From Perkinsus marinus ATCC 50983 (taxonomy: Eukaryota > Perkinsozoa > Perkinsida > Perkinsidae): DNA of 64,000 nucleotides. The notes under the pieces were generated by a model, which ran no database searches, was not told the DNA's origin, and was given only the letters and a program-made list of their open reading frames with translations. The stretch lies in contig NW_003200804.1 of assembly GCF_000006405.1 (NCBI RefSeq), positions 54,722-118,721 on the forward strand. Direction: 5' to 3'. Position 1 is the first letter of the stretch. Each line of letters starts with the position of its first letter. The translations under genes and the position numbers were made by a program. Shown in pieces: positions 44,778 through 56,236 of the stretch.

Positions 44778-45194
44778 TGATGTACACGCTGCGCGGGGCT
44801 TTCTAAAAAGCTTGTGAATCTGTTTTCCTTTTCTGACGGTGGTTTTGCAGTTTCTGAGTTCATTGGGACTATGCGAAAACTCCACTGTCTCTTAATGTTG
44901 AGGGGGGCAATCTTGTTCTGGAATTTATCGAATACATCTACCTGTGCTATAAGTGTGCTCTAAGAGTTCTATTCTATCCACTAGTCTGGTCTGGTGGAAC
45001 TGAAGACTTTAACCCAAGTTGCTCCCGGGCTTCGCGACTTACTCGGGGGGGGCGGGCTCGCAGCGTGATTCGAGGCTTTGGGATCCCTCTCAACTTCTCT
45101 CCTTCGAGTACACCGACTCGAGTCTGAATCATGAAATCCATTCGTCCTGATGCAGCCGACTTAAGGAAGATTTCGCAACTTCTTGAAGGGAGGG
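44778..45194. other. Region with opposing open frames, unresolved
   Basis: A minus frame (44974-45222) ends PRVSREAREQLGLKSS and a plus frame from 45131 reads MKSIRPDAADLRKISQLLEG then VLEFLLSCSMSRERW. Both look mildly coding; neither can be assigned. Confidence 0.3.
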
Positions 45195-45555
45195 CTACGG
45201 AAGAGTTTCGAAACGAGGACAAGGTGCTCGAGTTTCTCCTCTCGTGTTCGATGTCGAGAGAGCGCTGGCTGAGCCGGCCTGGCTCATCATCTTGATTATC
45301 TTTTCGAGGTAGCCATGATCCAGACGAAGACCATCGTCACTGTCAGCGAACGTAGACTGATCCCGTCCCGCGTCTGCCATAGCAGCTAGCCAAGTAACGA
45401 GACCTGTCAACTGTAGGGCAGAAGCTGGTCAAGGTCTCCACAAAGCCATAAGCCCGGGCCCGATAATAGCAATTGCCATCTCCTCTGACGGTGCGCTCCT
45501 CTGCCGTAGGAAGGACCACAGTCCGAGTATTGCACGGTGAGGTTTGGGCGGCCAC
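45195..45555 (-). CDS. OTU/otubain-like fragment
   Basis: An OTU cysteine-protease signature is readable: ERTVRGDGNCYYRARAYGF (catalytic Asp and Cys in GDGNC). After a possible 31-nt intron (45408-45438) the frame continues LTGLVTWLAAMADAGRDQST then LDHGYLEKIIKMMSQ. The C-terminal block with the catalytic His, which otubains need, was not found downstream, nor was a convincing start upstream. The gene may be broken, strongly diverged or have exons I could not place. A working protein would cleave ubiquitin chains. Confidence 0.42.
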
Positions 45556-45966
45556 TCGAGCTGAGCTAGGCCTCTATATGGTCATTGGGAATCGCCGAGG
45601 ATTCGATCAGGATCTGTGGGATTAGTGTCGGGCTCGGGCAAGCCTGCTATTATCATCCCTTCACTGCCGGGACGGGTGACCAGCATTGACTGCCACATCA
45701 CTGTCAGTTCGTGAAGCTAAGGTAGGTTCAGATCTCATCAGGAAGGTAGGCTAACAAAGGGAAACTCCTCGCGCCTGCTATCATCAGAGGGGAGTCTCCC
45801 GTTTGGAACCGTCGAAGCCTTCGCCTCGAAGGTCGCGACGATATCACGAACCGCTTCATAAGATAACCAGGTCGCACTAGAAACACAAGTGACAGTGAAC
45901 TTACAAGCCTAGTCGTAATGGTATGGCATGCTACACGGCATGATCAAGCACTAGATATCTCCTTTA
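45556..45966. other. Unresolved spacer
   Basis: Should contain upstream exons of the OTU-like gene if it is intact. Nothing recognisable was found. Confidence 0.3.
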
Positions 45967-46840
45967 TCAGACCCTAGCCGTGAGCCACGACCAGAGAAGG
46001 CAGCGAACGTTGGGCCACCTGAAACCTGAGAGGCCCAATCTCCATGAACAGGGAGTGCTGCTGCAGCACTGCTGCATGTAAGCTACCGAGTAGTTGGCGT
46101 ATGTACTGCTATAGCGAGGCGCTGTCGAAGCAGCGCTAACGGGAGCGTAGCCCTCCAAGTCCTTATCAGCTTCATAGACCTAAAGGAGGGGATTGCGAGT
46201 CTACTGGCCAGTGTTGCAACATATATTCGCTTTGCTCGGCTGAGTTAAGGAGTTCCCTCACTCACTATAGGAGGTTACATACGAATTCAAGTAGGAAAAT
46301 AACACGAATTTCGCGAGATTTTCTCGTTCCTACCAACACATGTAATTGACAACGTACATATTTTCCATAGTGCTATTGGCCCCAATACCAACATCACTTA
46401 CCAGCCAGCATACGAGAGCGACTAGAAGGTCCAGAAAAGGCTGAGCCACGAGTAGCGAATCCGCAAGGGGAAATGAGAACATGGGCGCTGCCTTGACCTT
46501 CGTCAGCCTCTCTACGAGGTACAGTGTACTGACGAACTGAATAGGACGTAGTGGAAGGTGATGCACAGACAAGTGCTACCCCATTGAAGCCGAATATGAA
46601 GCCGACCATGGTTATGTAGTGTAGCATCATATCCCACTTGAGCACCACATAATAAGCACCGATGGTCCACAGCAGGCTCATCACTCCGTTAACTATCTGG
46701 AGTTGGTAACTACGATGCAACATATGAGAAGACAGTGTCCTCCCCAGAGGCTACATTCGGACACCCGCGGCTGCTAGTTGGAGGAAGAGGAGGCCTAGAA
46801 GGGCCGGCCGATACTTCCGCCGTATGGTATCGTTAGGGAC
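45967..46840 (-). CDS. Four-TM membrane protein, unknown
   Basis: Exon blocks on the minus strand give four hydrophobic helices: KYRPALLGLLFLQLAAAG; VMSLLWTIGAYYVVLKW; ITMVGFIFGFNG joined across a 43-nt intron to FVSTLYLVERLTK; and PFLDLLVALVCWL joined across a 222-nt intron (46180-46401) to VYEADKDLEGYAPVSAAS with a Tyr/Ser-rich tail. Both last junctions are phase 0 on both sides. The four-helix layout with small loops is MARVEL- or tetraspan-like, but no signature is present. The first exon and true start are unresolved, and the 3' stop (45967) is the first in frame. Confidence 0.55.
46180..46401 (-). other. Long intron (222 nt) similar to the ArfGAP 206-nt intron
   Basis: Donor CTG|GTAAGT and acceptor TTTAG|GTC, phase 0, between convincingly coding blocks. 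Ordered similarity to 3924-4129: GGAAAATATG...ACATGTGT, GTATGTAA, GGAACTCCT and GCAACACTGG. It also holds an inner hairpin (GAGAAAATCTCGCG) absent from the other copy. Confidence 0.65.
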
Positions 46841-47497
46841 ATGTGAGCCTCCGACCGACGGTATCGGTATCATTGAAAAGAGCTGTGAGGGGGAACGAGC
46901 AGACCCTCTGAGAATTCAACTTCAGTCTGATTAACACAAGATGCTTGGTGTATTAACAGTAGTATACCATCAATATCGATCTGCAGCAGACCTACGGGTC
47001 TAGGAGGGAAGCACAGCTCAGTGTAGCAGCTGGGGCGAATGGTCAATGACAAGTCGCCGCCACCGCCGTCGAGCATTACGAACCTCGTGTAGCAATCACC
47101 ATCATCGACAACTCTTGCCAGGGGAAAATGATAAACAATTGAGCAGCAGTTCGAACTACTGCTACTCCAACCATCACCACTATGAACATACTGATATCGT
47201 GTATACAACATCGAGGTGGTAGTAGCTGTTGATACCAAAAAATCACCAAATCATGGACGCCATACGGGCGGCGAGTCACACACAAGTGTAACCAATTACT
47301 AAGTATTATACGACAACTGTTTTGTTCTCTCAATACAACACAACTATAGTAGTATCGCCGTTTATTGGTCCTCTTCAAGCTTACACGTTATCATATCGGG
47401 CAAGTACCCGTTTATAAGAAGCCGTAAGGCATGTAGAGTCGGGGGGCTGCATCTACAACAGCGTCGCTCTAATAGCAATCAGTGATCATCTTCTCCT
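46841..47497. other. Unresolved spacer
   Basis: A minus frame at 46870-47238 reads GGGGDLSLTIRPSCYTELCF and LLQIDIDGILLLIHQASC, mildly coding in look, and could be an upstream exon of the four-TM gene. Not resolved. Confidence 0.3.
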
Positions 47498-48205
47498 ATG
47501 GGTTATTCACAAGATCAACCTCCCTACCCCAAGCGTTTCATTAACGACACCAAGACAATATCGTTAGTAGTAGTAGTGATAATATTAATAGCAATAATCA
47601 ACCACATACTAGATGGAAAAGAGTACTTGAAGGCTCCTCATCAGCACTATCATACGCTGAGGGCTCCTCCGTCTCCACCCTCAGCACTACTAGAACAGTT
47701 ACCGGAAATGACCAGCAACAAAAATGGTCGGCCTCTGCATCTCGCCTACCACCGCCCGAGTTGTCATCGGAAACCATTGTAGAGGTTGGGTACCTCGCTC
47801 AGCATGCGAGCCCCCACACTAAGACTATCGATGACCACTAGCCCTGGTCAGGTTGAGCTAGTCAAGATAGAGACGAGAACAGTAAATTGTATAACCGGCG
47901 TAATAGGCTATGCTGCACCAACCATCGACCAGCTCGGGCTATCATACCTAGGCCACTGTATTACGGGAAATTTCTCACAACCCTGTGAGAAGGAGCACAC
48001 ACCTTCCAATAGATGGCGCGCGACGGAAGGAGTGCCCTTGACACATGCGTTGACGAGAGAAAGCATCGTAGACCTCAACATCAGCGAGGCAGTGATAGTG
48101 ATAATGTTAACAGCACCGACCGAGACAGATAGCCACGATTCAGCACGTCCAACCAGGAACGGACAGCGACCTGCTATCCATCGTTCTAGTTCAGACCAGC
48201 AGTAG
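47498..48205 (+). CDS. Possible single-pass membrane protein, unknown
   Basis: The frame from 47498 starts MGYSQDQPPYPKRFINDTK followed by a strong TM segment (ISLVVVVIILIAIINHIL) and a polar stretch. A second plus frame (47786-48205) ends in a hydrophilic tail (TETDSHDSARPTRNGQRP). They may be exons of one type II membrane protein, but the joining intron was not identified, and the opposite strand here also reads a hydrophobic frame. Confidence 0.35.
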
Positions 48206-48333
48206 TAAGACTAGTGGGAATATGAGACAAAAAAACACGCAAGCAACCTTAAAAGAGAGTCCTCGTCAAATAAGGCACCCACACAGAGCAATGGTACGGT
48301 TATGTATTATTATTTAAATAAACGGCTAAGTCG

Positions 48334-51300
48334 CTATTGAGTAGCAGATGGAGAGGGAGAGGGCACTGACTCAGCGGAGCTGTCCGGTGGAGTCTCACCA
48401 TCACTACTCTGAGCCATCACGATACGCTTCACACCTTCCGCTACGAACTTCCGAACCTCATGCTCCGACTCGGTAGAGGTCTGGGAATACCAATTTTGAA
48501 GCACCACTTGTCGTATTAGACCCAAGTCCATGAATGCCTGATATACCCCAGCAACGTCCTTAGACGGCAGTCGGGCATCATAGATGGCATTAGCGAGAGA
48601 CTCTATGAGGCGCTTCTGATTGTGGAGCTCCCGGTTGTTAGGGCTGCCAACACCAGTCTCAGTGCCTGTACCACAGACCGTACGTAGGAGGCTTTCTGCG
48701 GGCTTCAGCCGAACTGTCCAAGAGTCCTTAGACCATGCCAGACGCAAGTTGGATATTAACGCTAAGATCACCCTTCGCTCAAATAGCGCATTTCTACCAC
48801 CGAGCAAATCACCCGGAACCTCCTCACTGATCAACCTCATTGCTGCATCAAAATCTTTACTCTTCAATTCAGCGCTGAGCTTGTTGACTATACTCTCGGT
48901 CTCATCCTTCAGAAGGCCAATCTCGTCGAGCATCTGGTCAAGGTCCTGGTCATCAGAAGGCTCCAAATGCTTCATCCGTTTCATCAGCGGACGAAGGAAA
49001 TGCAAACCCTGTTGGACACCGGCGATGCCAGCAAGATGCTTGGCTTGTTCCAACACCTTCACGGCAAGATCAAACGACCGCTCATCGGAAGCAAGGACCT
49101 TCCACGAGAGTATCAACTGCGGGTCGAATTCGCTCGGACCGCCTTCCACCGAGTAATCACCAATGAGAAGTAGTGCAAATAGTCGATGATAGAATTCAGG
49201 CGCTTTAGGGAAGTCCATAGCGACGTCATCTAGAACCTCGAGGATGCCTCGCAAAACCAGGTCCAAGACCTTGAAAGGGACAATGCCACGCCGGACCAGC
49301 TCAACGATGAGCTCAGCATCCTTGAACGCTTTACGTGGATCCTCCGCTCCCCAGTTGATCAGATTCTCAGCCATCTTGGAGGGACAGCTCGGATCGTTCT
49401 GGACCATAGTAGTTATGTCGTTGAGAAACGAAGTGAGGTCACCGTCCTCGTGGAAGTAGTCTCTAGAATTCTTGAACTTATCGACCTTGAAAGCTCGTGC
49501 TTCCTGTAGCTCTCTCTCCTTAGCCTCCTTCTGCTCCTTCTTCTCAATGGCAAGTTCATCCATCTTCCGTCGGGCCTCATCGAGCTTAGCCTGCCGCTTA
49601 GTGTCCTCTTGGCCCTGTAGCGTAACGGACTTCACCGCTTTCTTGCTTCTACCACCAACAGGATTGCCCTGTCGGTCCACCCAGCCTCGACTCCTGTTAT
49701 CGATGAGATCCTGGATCATGAACTTGAGCCTACTAGGGTAGTCCAACCTCTTAATGTCCCTCAGACGACTGAGGAATCTAGTGCACATCTCGCGACCACG
49801 TTCATAGTGATCTAGAGTTGACCCGATGTTCAGCAATAGAATGCAAACACATTCAATGTAGTGCTCCTCAGGCTCATCCGACCGGAAAATGAGTTGACCA
49901 ACGACCTCCTTGATAACCTTGGCACTCAGTAGTTGACGTAGGAAGAGTTGCCCAATAAACTTCATGTTGCCCAGGATACGTTCCTTCTTCTTGGAGCGGA
50001 TGACCTCCAACTCTTGGGCATCACCGTTGGCCTTGGCCTCCTCCTCCGGTGTCGGAGCTAGATCCACTGGCAAGGCCTCGAACTCCTCTTGGCATTTAGT
50101 GATAAGAGCTCTTGTGAAAGTCATGGGTGTGTTGACGTCATCACCCTCGAACTCTGGCAGCACCCGTCGGAGTTGCATACACATATCGGAATAGATCTCG
50201 CAGTAGTAGCTCTCCTGAATGGCCTTGTCGAAGATGGTCCGTACCACTAACTCGAGCTTCCAACCCTCATCAATCTGAAAAAGAAGCGTGATAGTAGAGC
50301 ATTAGAGGACGCGCAGCTTGACTCACCCCTAACTCTGCCAGGCTAGCAGTGACCTGCATGAAGTTCTCAGCGGTGATACGGTTGAGGTTGGACATAACCA
50401 GACGATGAAGCTTCTCTTGAGGGGATACATCCTCAAGCTTCGCTGCCACCTTATAACCATGCTCAGTGACCTTCAGTGGGGCTACTGGAGCGTTGAACCG
50501 CTTGTACTGTTGTCGACTCTGTTGACGATTATACTTATCTCGCATGGCTTGAGGACCGAGCATGTCCTTCCGCCAGTCAGCGGTGCCCATGTGCTGATGA
50601 CCACCACCCTGTTGTCGTTGGGCCATCATGCCCTTACTAGTCTGCCGTCTTAGACCACCAGCAGAGCCACCACCGGGTTGCCGTACTTGACTTGTGCTAG
50701 CGACAGATAGGGTGACCAGTGGCTCCGGAGGGGTTTCTTCAGCGAAGTTGATCGGACGTGCACCACCACGGAAGGCCTCAGTTGCAGGGGCCACAAGGAA
50801 CATACGGAGGAGGTCGCTACGTGAAAGAGGGCCATCGTAAGGTAGAGGCTCCAGAATCGGCCCCTGAGAATAGCAGCCATTATATTGCTCAACAATCATG
50901 ATATATATAGCCCTACCTCACTGGACCCAGCCGATGGAGTTTCTCCCCCCTCAGTGCCCTCAGCCTCCTCATGGACCTCAGCAGCTCTCACTGCCTCGCT
51001 CTCTGACGAGCTCGTCTCCTTCCAACTGTCCTTCTCCTTGGAGGCATGCCCTGCCTCAGAAGAGGTCACGACTGCCGGCTCAGGAAGAACCGGCTGCTGC
51101 TGCTGTAGATCCACTGGTGCGGTAAGCTGCTGTGGAGCTACGACTGGACTGGGATGAACAGCCGAGCGCTCAATCGGGATATTCCTGATAGAAAACAAAA
51201 GCGATGGAAGATAGGCGATCACGTGCAAGGCTTACTTGAATCCACGCTTCTTGGCGATGGACACCACCGGAGAGGGCGACACTGCAATAGCCGGCTTGAT

Positions 51301-53756
51301 CGGAGCCACGGGAGTTTCTAAGGCAGCCTCCGGTTTACCCTCGTCGACTGCCTCCGTTGTTGCCGCCTCCTGAACCGGCTCCACCCGTGGCAGAGGAGCT
51401 ACAGTGACCTTAGGCTTCCCAATAGCACGGCTGAACAACTTCTTGCGCTCGAGAGTAACAGCTGAAGTTTCCCCAAGATGATTCGGACCTTCCGAGTGAG
51501 GCGGTATGGGCACATTAGCCGCCGCAGCGGTACCACTAGTAGGAGCAGTAGAGGCCTCCTCAGCGGGTGAGGTGACAGCTACTGTTGGAGGCTTTTTAGC
51601 AATAGCCTTATTGAATGCCAGCTTCCTCCCACCATACAGAGTAGTAGACTTGGTTGCAGACGCTTCAGACGGCGGCGGCGGCGGTGGCGAGCTACTACTC
51701 GAATCATGACTTGCCGAGGGCTGCTGTTGTTGTGAGGAAGGCTCCGATGGTACCGATGGTGGTGGGGAAGAGGGCATCTCTCCCTCCTGAGTGGGAGCAT
51801 ACAGCCCTGGCTGGGGGAAGGCAGGTATCATCATGCCAGCACCTCCTTGGACCGGCTGAGGATACATAGGCATTGCCTGTTGTTGCTGCTGCAATGGTAC
51901 ACCATACTGAGGCCCTACATAGGAAGGTGCGCCGTAGGGAGGCATACCACCATAAGGGCCTCCCATAGGATACATAGGGGGAACACCACCAGCTGGAAGG
52001 AAGCCGACCTGCTGTTGAAGAGCATGCTCAGAATACTGCTCATCCTCGACCTTCGCCGGCAACTGTTGACGTTGTCCGTCATCGTGCTGAGCGGACACCT
52101 CTGAGGATCCCTCCGCTCTCGCGGTAGAAGGCACTGCTGCTTGCTGCTGCTCTTTTGGACGCTTGGAGTCAACCAATGGCGGTTTGGCAGCAGACGGTAG
52201 AGGCTTGCGTAAAGCGGCATTCAAGAGCTTCTTCCTGTCATTCACACCACGATAATCATCATGATGGGCCACTGTAGGAGAGGCTGGAGACGTAGGAGGC
52301 TGGGCTCGGCTGCCAACGGTTTCAGAGTCCTCGGCTGCATCAGTCGAAGACCCTGCTGCAGCGACACCAGCGGCAACTGCCGCAAAAGATGGTGGCTGGG
52401 CACCGGGTTTCTGTCGAGAGACCGGCCTCCCTGTGGTAGCTGCCGTAGTGGGACGAGTTCCACCTGACTTCTCCTCCTCCACGACATCAGAGTGCACACG
52501 GGCCGGTCTAGTCGTTGTCGTAGCAGGGACTGCATTGCTCTCGCTATCGCTGCTGTTGACAGGCTTGGATGCTGTAGTAGCAGGTTGGTCGACCAACTTC
52601 ACTTCCTGACCAGTACTGGGATCTATAATTGTTAATGGTTTCCGAGGGCGACCACCCGGAATCGAAGTTGCTGATCCTTCTCGTCGAGGTGGGCCAGGGA
52701 ATGGGCGCGCGCCAGGGCCCATAGAGCTTCCGTGACTTGGAGGACCTCCACTAGGTGGATTACCACCACGAGAGGTAATAGATTGTTGAATACTATTATC
52801 ATTACTATTATCAGTCAAATGTTGCGCTTGTTGTTGTTGAAGATGCGACTCTTCACCACCCAGGATGCCAGAGGCAGTATCACTGGCGTTACCGACAGTC
52901 CCAGCACTATGTGGGGGTTGTTGCTGTTGAGGACCACTACCAGGCAGAGGCATCGGTGGTGCCGACATGGGACCACCGGAATCCATAGGAGTACCATATG
53001 GCGGAGCCCCAGCATACATACCACCACCAGGATACCCACCCTGGGGATATTGCGACTGTGATGGTGGAGGAGGGGCCATCATAGCCGCTTGCATAGCATA
53101 TTCCTGTGGCGGCATCCCATAAGGAGCTCCTGGCATCGGAACATAGTAGGCAGGAGGGGCCATACCAGGGACCATCTGATAACCGTAACCAGTGGGCATC
53201 ATCGATGCTGGGGGAGGCTGAGATGTCGGCCCGCCGTACGCCATATAAGGGGGCATCACAAAGCCATACGCCTGAAAGAAAAGACCGCTTAACGCGCCGC
53301 AAGAGTATTCGCTCTTTTAGACATCGTCGCATCGAAGTTGAAGATCGGCAAAGTCTTATCGTGTATTTTTTGAAATTTCGAGCACTGTGACGAGTCGTAA
53401 AATTCCATGGATTTTCTGAAACCTTCTACCATAACTACTACCTGATGGACGAACTGTTGAGGAACTCCCATTTCCTCCATCGTATAACCACCAGGCGGAG
53501 TATAATAGCCACCTTGTGGCTGCTGCTGCTGCTGTTGTTGATAAGTAAAATGAGGGGGAGGTGGGGGCGGTTGTTGCTGCATGCCGTGGTTCATAGATGC
53601 AGCACCACCCTTACCCTTCCCTTTACCAGGCCCATTAGGGCCCCATGAACCGCGATTGTTGCTATTGCTGGCCGGTCCTGTTCCACCACCCATATTGTTA
53701 GAAGATGATTGCTGTTGTTGTTGCTGATTAAAGCTTGTATTTGCTTTTGTAGACAT
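48334..53756 (-). CDS. eIF4G-like translation initiation factor (MIF4G)
   Basis: A cap-complex scaffold that recruits eIF4A. Five exons: 53756-53442, 53271-51236, 51184-50917, 50863-50327, 50274-48334; 1698 residues in frame; introns 170, 51, 53 and 52 nt. The N-terminal 900 residues are Gln/Gly/Pro/Ser-rich and disordered, with the eIF4G-like motif KPLTIIDPSTGQEVKL near 52.6 kb. The MIF4G HEAT domain spans exons 4-5: LHRLVMSNLNRITAENFMQV, IQESYYCEIYSDMCMQLRRV, FIGQLFLRQLLSAKVIKEVV, HYIECVCILLLNIGSTLD. A charged helix (KMDELAIEKKEQKEAKEREL) and a second HEAT/MA3-like region (DFDAAMRLISEEVPGDLLGG, LANAIYDARLPSKDVAG) follow. No clear YxxxxL eIF4E-binding site was found; a thrice-repeated KKL...A(I/L)xKP motif may serve as docking. 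Confidence 0.88.
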
Positions 53757-54308
53757 GGCACCCCAACTGGGCAAGATCTAGACTCGTCAGTGACCGAAGT
53801 TGAGTTCTTTTCGGCGGGACGACGACTCAAAATCAAGCCCTGAAAACATCAGCATTATTATCATCCGATCGCCACCGTCTCCCATCGTAAGATCCTCGAA
53901 AGAAACGTGAGACACGTGCTATCGACGTGGGCATTTTCCTACTAGCGAGTACGATCAGTTGCGATAAATTCCGCCCGACCCCAGCAGCCAAATCTGAGAC
54001 CTCCGCAGAAATTGTTATCCAATGCGTCCAGCGACCAGTCCAGACACGTCGGGGTACTAATGAACTACCATCTTATGCAATCTCGCAAGTGCACGTTTAC
54101 AACCGAACCGGCTTGAGGAACAAAGGCTCCCGAATTCATTCATCGATTTTATGGGCGCGCGCGATTAACGGATCATTTTGCCACTTAAGGCAACTGACAC
54201 AAGGCGCAGGGCCTTTTTCATGAGAGTAACAAACGCAAATGACTCTCTAAGTAGCCTTGAGTAATCCCGGCATACTTTTCCACTGCTCAAGTAAACACTT
54301 CAAGGGCC
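53757..54308. other. Upstream flank of the eIF4G-like gene, nothing recognised
   Basis: 5' leader and promoter region of the minus-strand gene. No further gene seen. Confidence 0.4.
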
Positions 54309-54435
54309 TTGAATCAAGGCGCCCTAAGTTGAGTTGCTCCGTAACATTGAGAAATTAGTCGAAGTACTTCTTAGGTATACCTCAGTAACTCCTAAGTACC
54401 TAAGCTGCTCCTAAACTTAGAGCGCCTTGAATTAA
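54309..54435. repeat. Inverted repeat (22-bp arms), MITE-like
   Basis: Arms TTGAATCAAGGCGCCCTAAGTT (54309-54330, written here in full 22-base length only as position) and its near-complement at 54414-54435 match at all but three positions and enclose 83 bp rich in CTTAGGTA/CCTAAGTA sub-palindromes. This would fold into a long hairpin. Could be a miniature inverted-repeat element or a structured RNA. Confidence 0.55.
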
Positions 54436-54850
54436 GTATCCTTGTGAATCAGGCCTATAGCTGTCATTGACAGCCTGTCAAGCTATATCGTCAGCCAAGT
54501 ATATACGCTTGATCCAAAATGATTACGATACTTTGCGTGAAGAATTATCCAAGAATGAGCAATCCATAGTAGTAACGACTTGAGATTACTGAGCCTATGT
54601 GTAACACATAATGTGTTGTCTGTTGCCAAGTAGGTTTTCGTGGCGAAGGTGCGGAGCTCGCTTAGTCCTTTTTAGTAGTGAAAATGATAGCTGCGCAAGT
54701 AGGATGCTCAGAATTGATTTGTATTTGAGTTCGCCACTGGCGGTCGGAGGTTTTATTTCTCATCATGGTCTCTTGGTCACATATGAATATCTACACCTTT
54801 TCCCGTGCAAGTTTGACAAGTGAGCAGGCAAGGATGGCAGTGTTAAAAAC

Positions 54851-55125
54851 AAGATTGACAATGAAAATTCAGGTGTCACAATTCAATCATGTTACAATCA
54901 AGATTAACAATGAAAATCCAAGTTTGTCGCAATTTAACTATGTCACTTGGAGATCGACGATGACAATCCAAGTTCGTCACAATTCAATCATGTTACAATC
55001 GAGATGGACAATGAGAATTCAAACTTGTCAGTTCCCCATTTTATTACAACCAAGATTGACAGTGAGAATTCATGTTCGACACTATCAGATTATGACAATG
55101 CAGATTGACAATATACCACAACTTT
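54851..55125. repeat. Degenerate ~50-bp tandem repeat, about 5.5 copies
   Basis: Units of 49-51 bp share AGATTGACAATGAAAATTC, then CAAGTTTGTCACAATTCAAT and CATGTTACAATC. Copies differ by 15-30%, so this is an old array. No coding sense. Confidence 0.8.
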
Positions 55126-56098
55126 GACATTAAGCGCGCAAACTCGACAATACGCATCTAAGCTTGACACTGCAAACCCAACACCTTGAGATCTGGCATA
55201 CACTGATTGTCGGCCTTCAAATACTCACACACATTACATCGTAACATGGACTTCGAATTAATCAGGGCCCTACGTTGATTTGGAGTGACAAAAATCTGTG
55301 GTTCAGCCGCTGTGGTTCCGTCCAATGTAGTCCACACCCTGTTCCACATGAGTTCGATGACTTGAAGAGGAATATCACTACAGTAAATACCAGGAGGCGC
55401 GGCAATCTAAAATTGCCAATCTCTTCACAGGAAGAATTGCAGGACTCTGCAAAACGGCTAGGGGAAGCTTCCAGGCCGCAACCATTCATCGCGGAGAGTC
55501 TCAGTTACACATCACATTGTTTTTGCAAATGTGCATCTCAGAACCGGAATCTTGAATTTGCTAACCATGGGGCTAGGCTTCTTGGATAGAAATACGAGGG
55601 GAGATGCAGTGAACCTTGCATTTCTCATACCTTCGTTCTTCAGGTTTCACAATCACACAAGGACCTTAAGGCTCCGCTCGAGAAGTCGCCGAGCTGGGGC
55701 GAGATACCCGTCGCTTACTCACTTTAGGAGGCAAAAGCTGCGAAAAGAGCACCATGGCCGGAGCGGATCTCACTTCAACTAGTGCGGCAATGCGATCCAC
55801 TCTGCCTGTCAATGTTCAGAACAATACGCAATAGTATTGGAACTATTGGGCATGCAGTAATTTGTGACTTTCCAGCGCCCTGGTCTTCGGACCCCGGTGT
55901 GTTGAGTTATCATAGTACACTGAATTTGAGAGCAGTCTTCTCCTAATGCTCATAGTAGGAGCATCCATAGTCCGTTCGCCAGGCTTCGAAGCATGTTCCC
56001 TTGTTTAATAGATGCCTGCAGGAATATGCAGTGGATGGTTCATAGTGAATTTGTTGATATACAAATACACAACAATATTGGCAAAGTAGTTTTCTAAC
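55126..56098. other. Intergenic region, doubtful frames only
   Basis: A plus frame at 55275-55589 and overlapping minus frames at 55158-55489 (FVTPNQRRALINSKSMLRCN, then a CxxC) are open but have no recognised domain. A decayed gene is possible. Confidence 0.3.
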
Positions 56099-56178
56099 GA
56101 CAGTTTGGCCGAGCGGTCCAAGGCGTCAGCTTCAGGCGCTGGTCCGAAAGGGCGCGGGTTCGAATCCCGCAGCTGTTA
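56099..56178 (+). tRNA. tRNA-Leu (anticodon CAG)
   Basis: Class II tRNA. Acceptor GACAGTT/AGCTGTT (two G-U pairs), the D-arm TGGCCGAGCGGTC typical of eukaryotic Leu, anticodon stem TCAGC/GCTGG with loop TTCAGGC (anticodon CAG), long variable arm TCCGAAAGGG, T-arm GCGGGTTCGAATCCCGC. Discriminator A at 56178. A T7 run follows, a strong pol III terminator. Confidence 0.93.
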
Positions 56179-56236
56179 TTTTTTTTGTCTTCTTTGACGC
56201 GTAGTATACTCTGCTCGTACTATCAAACCTTTGCGG

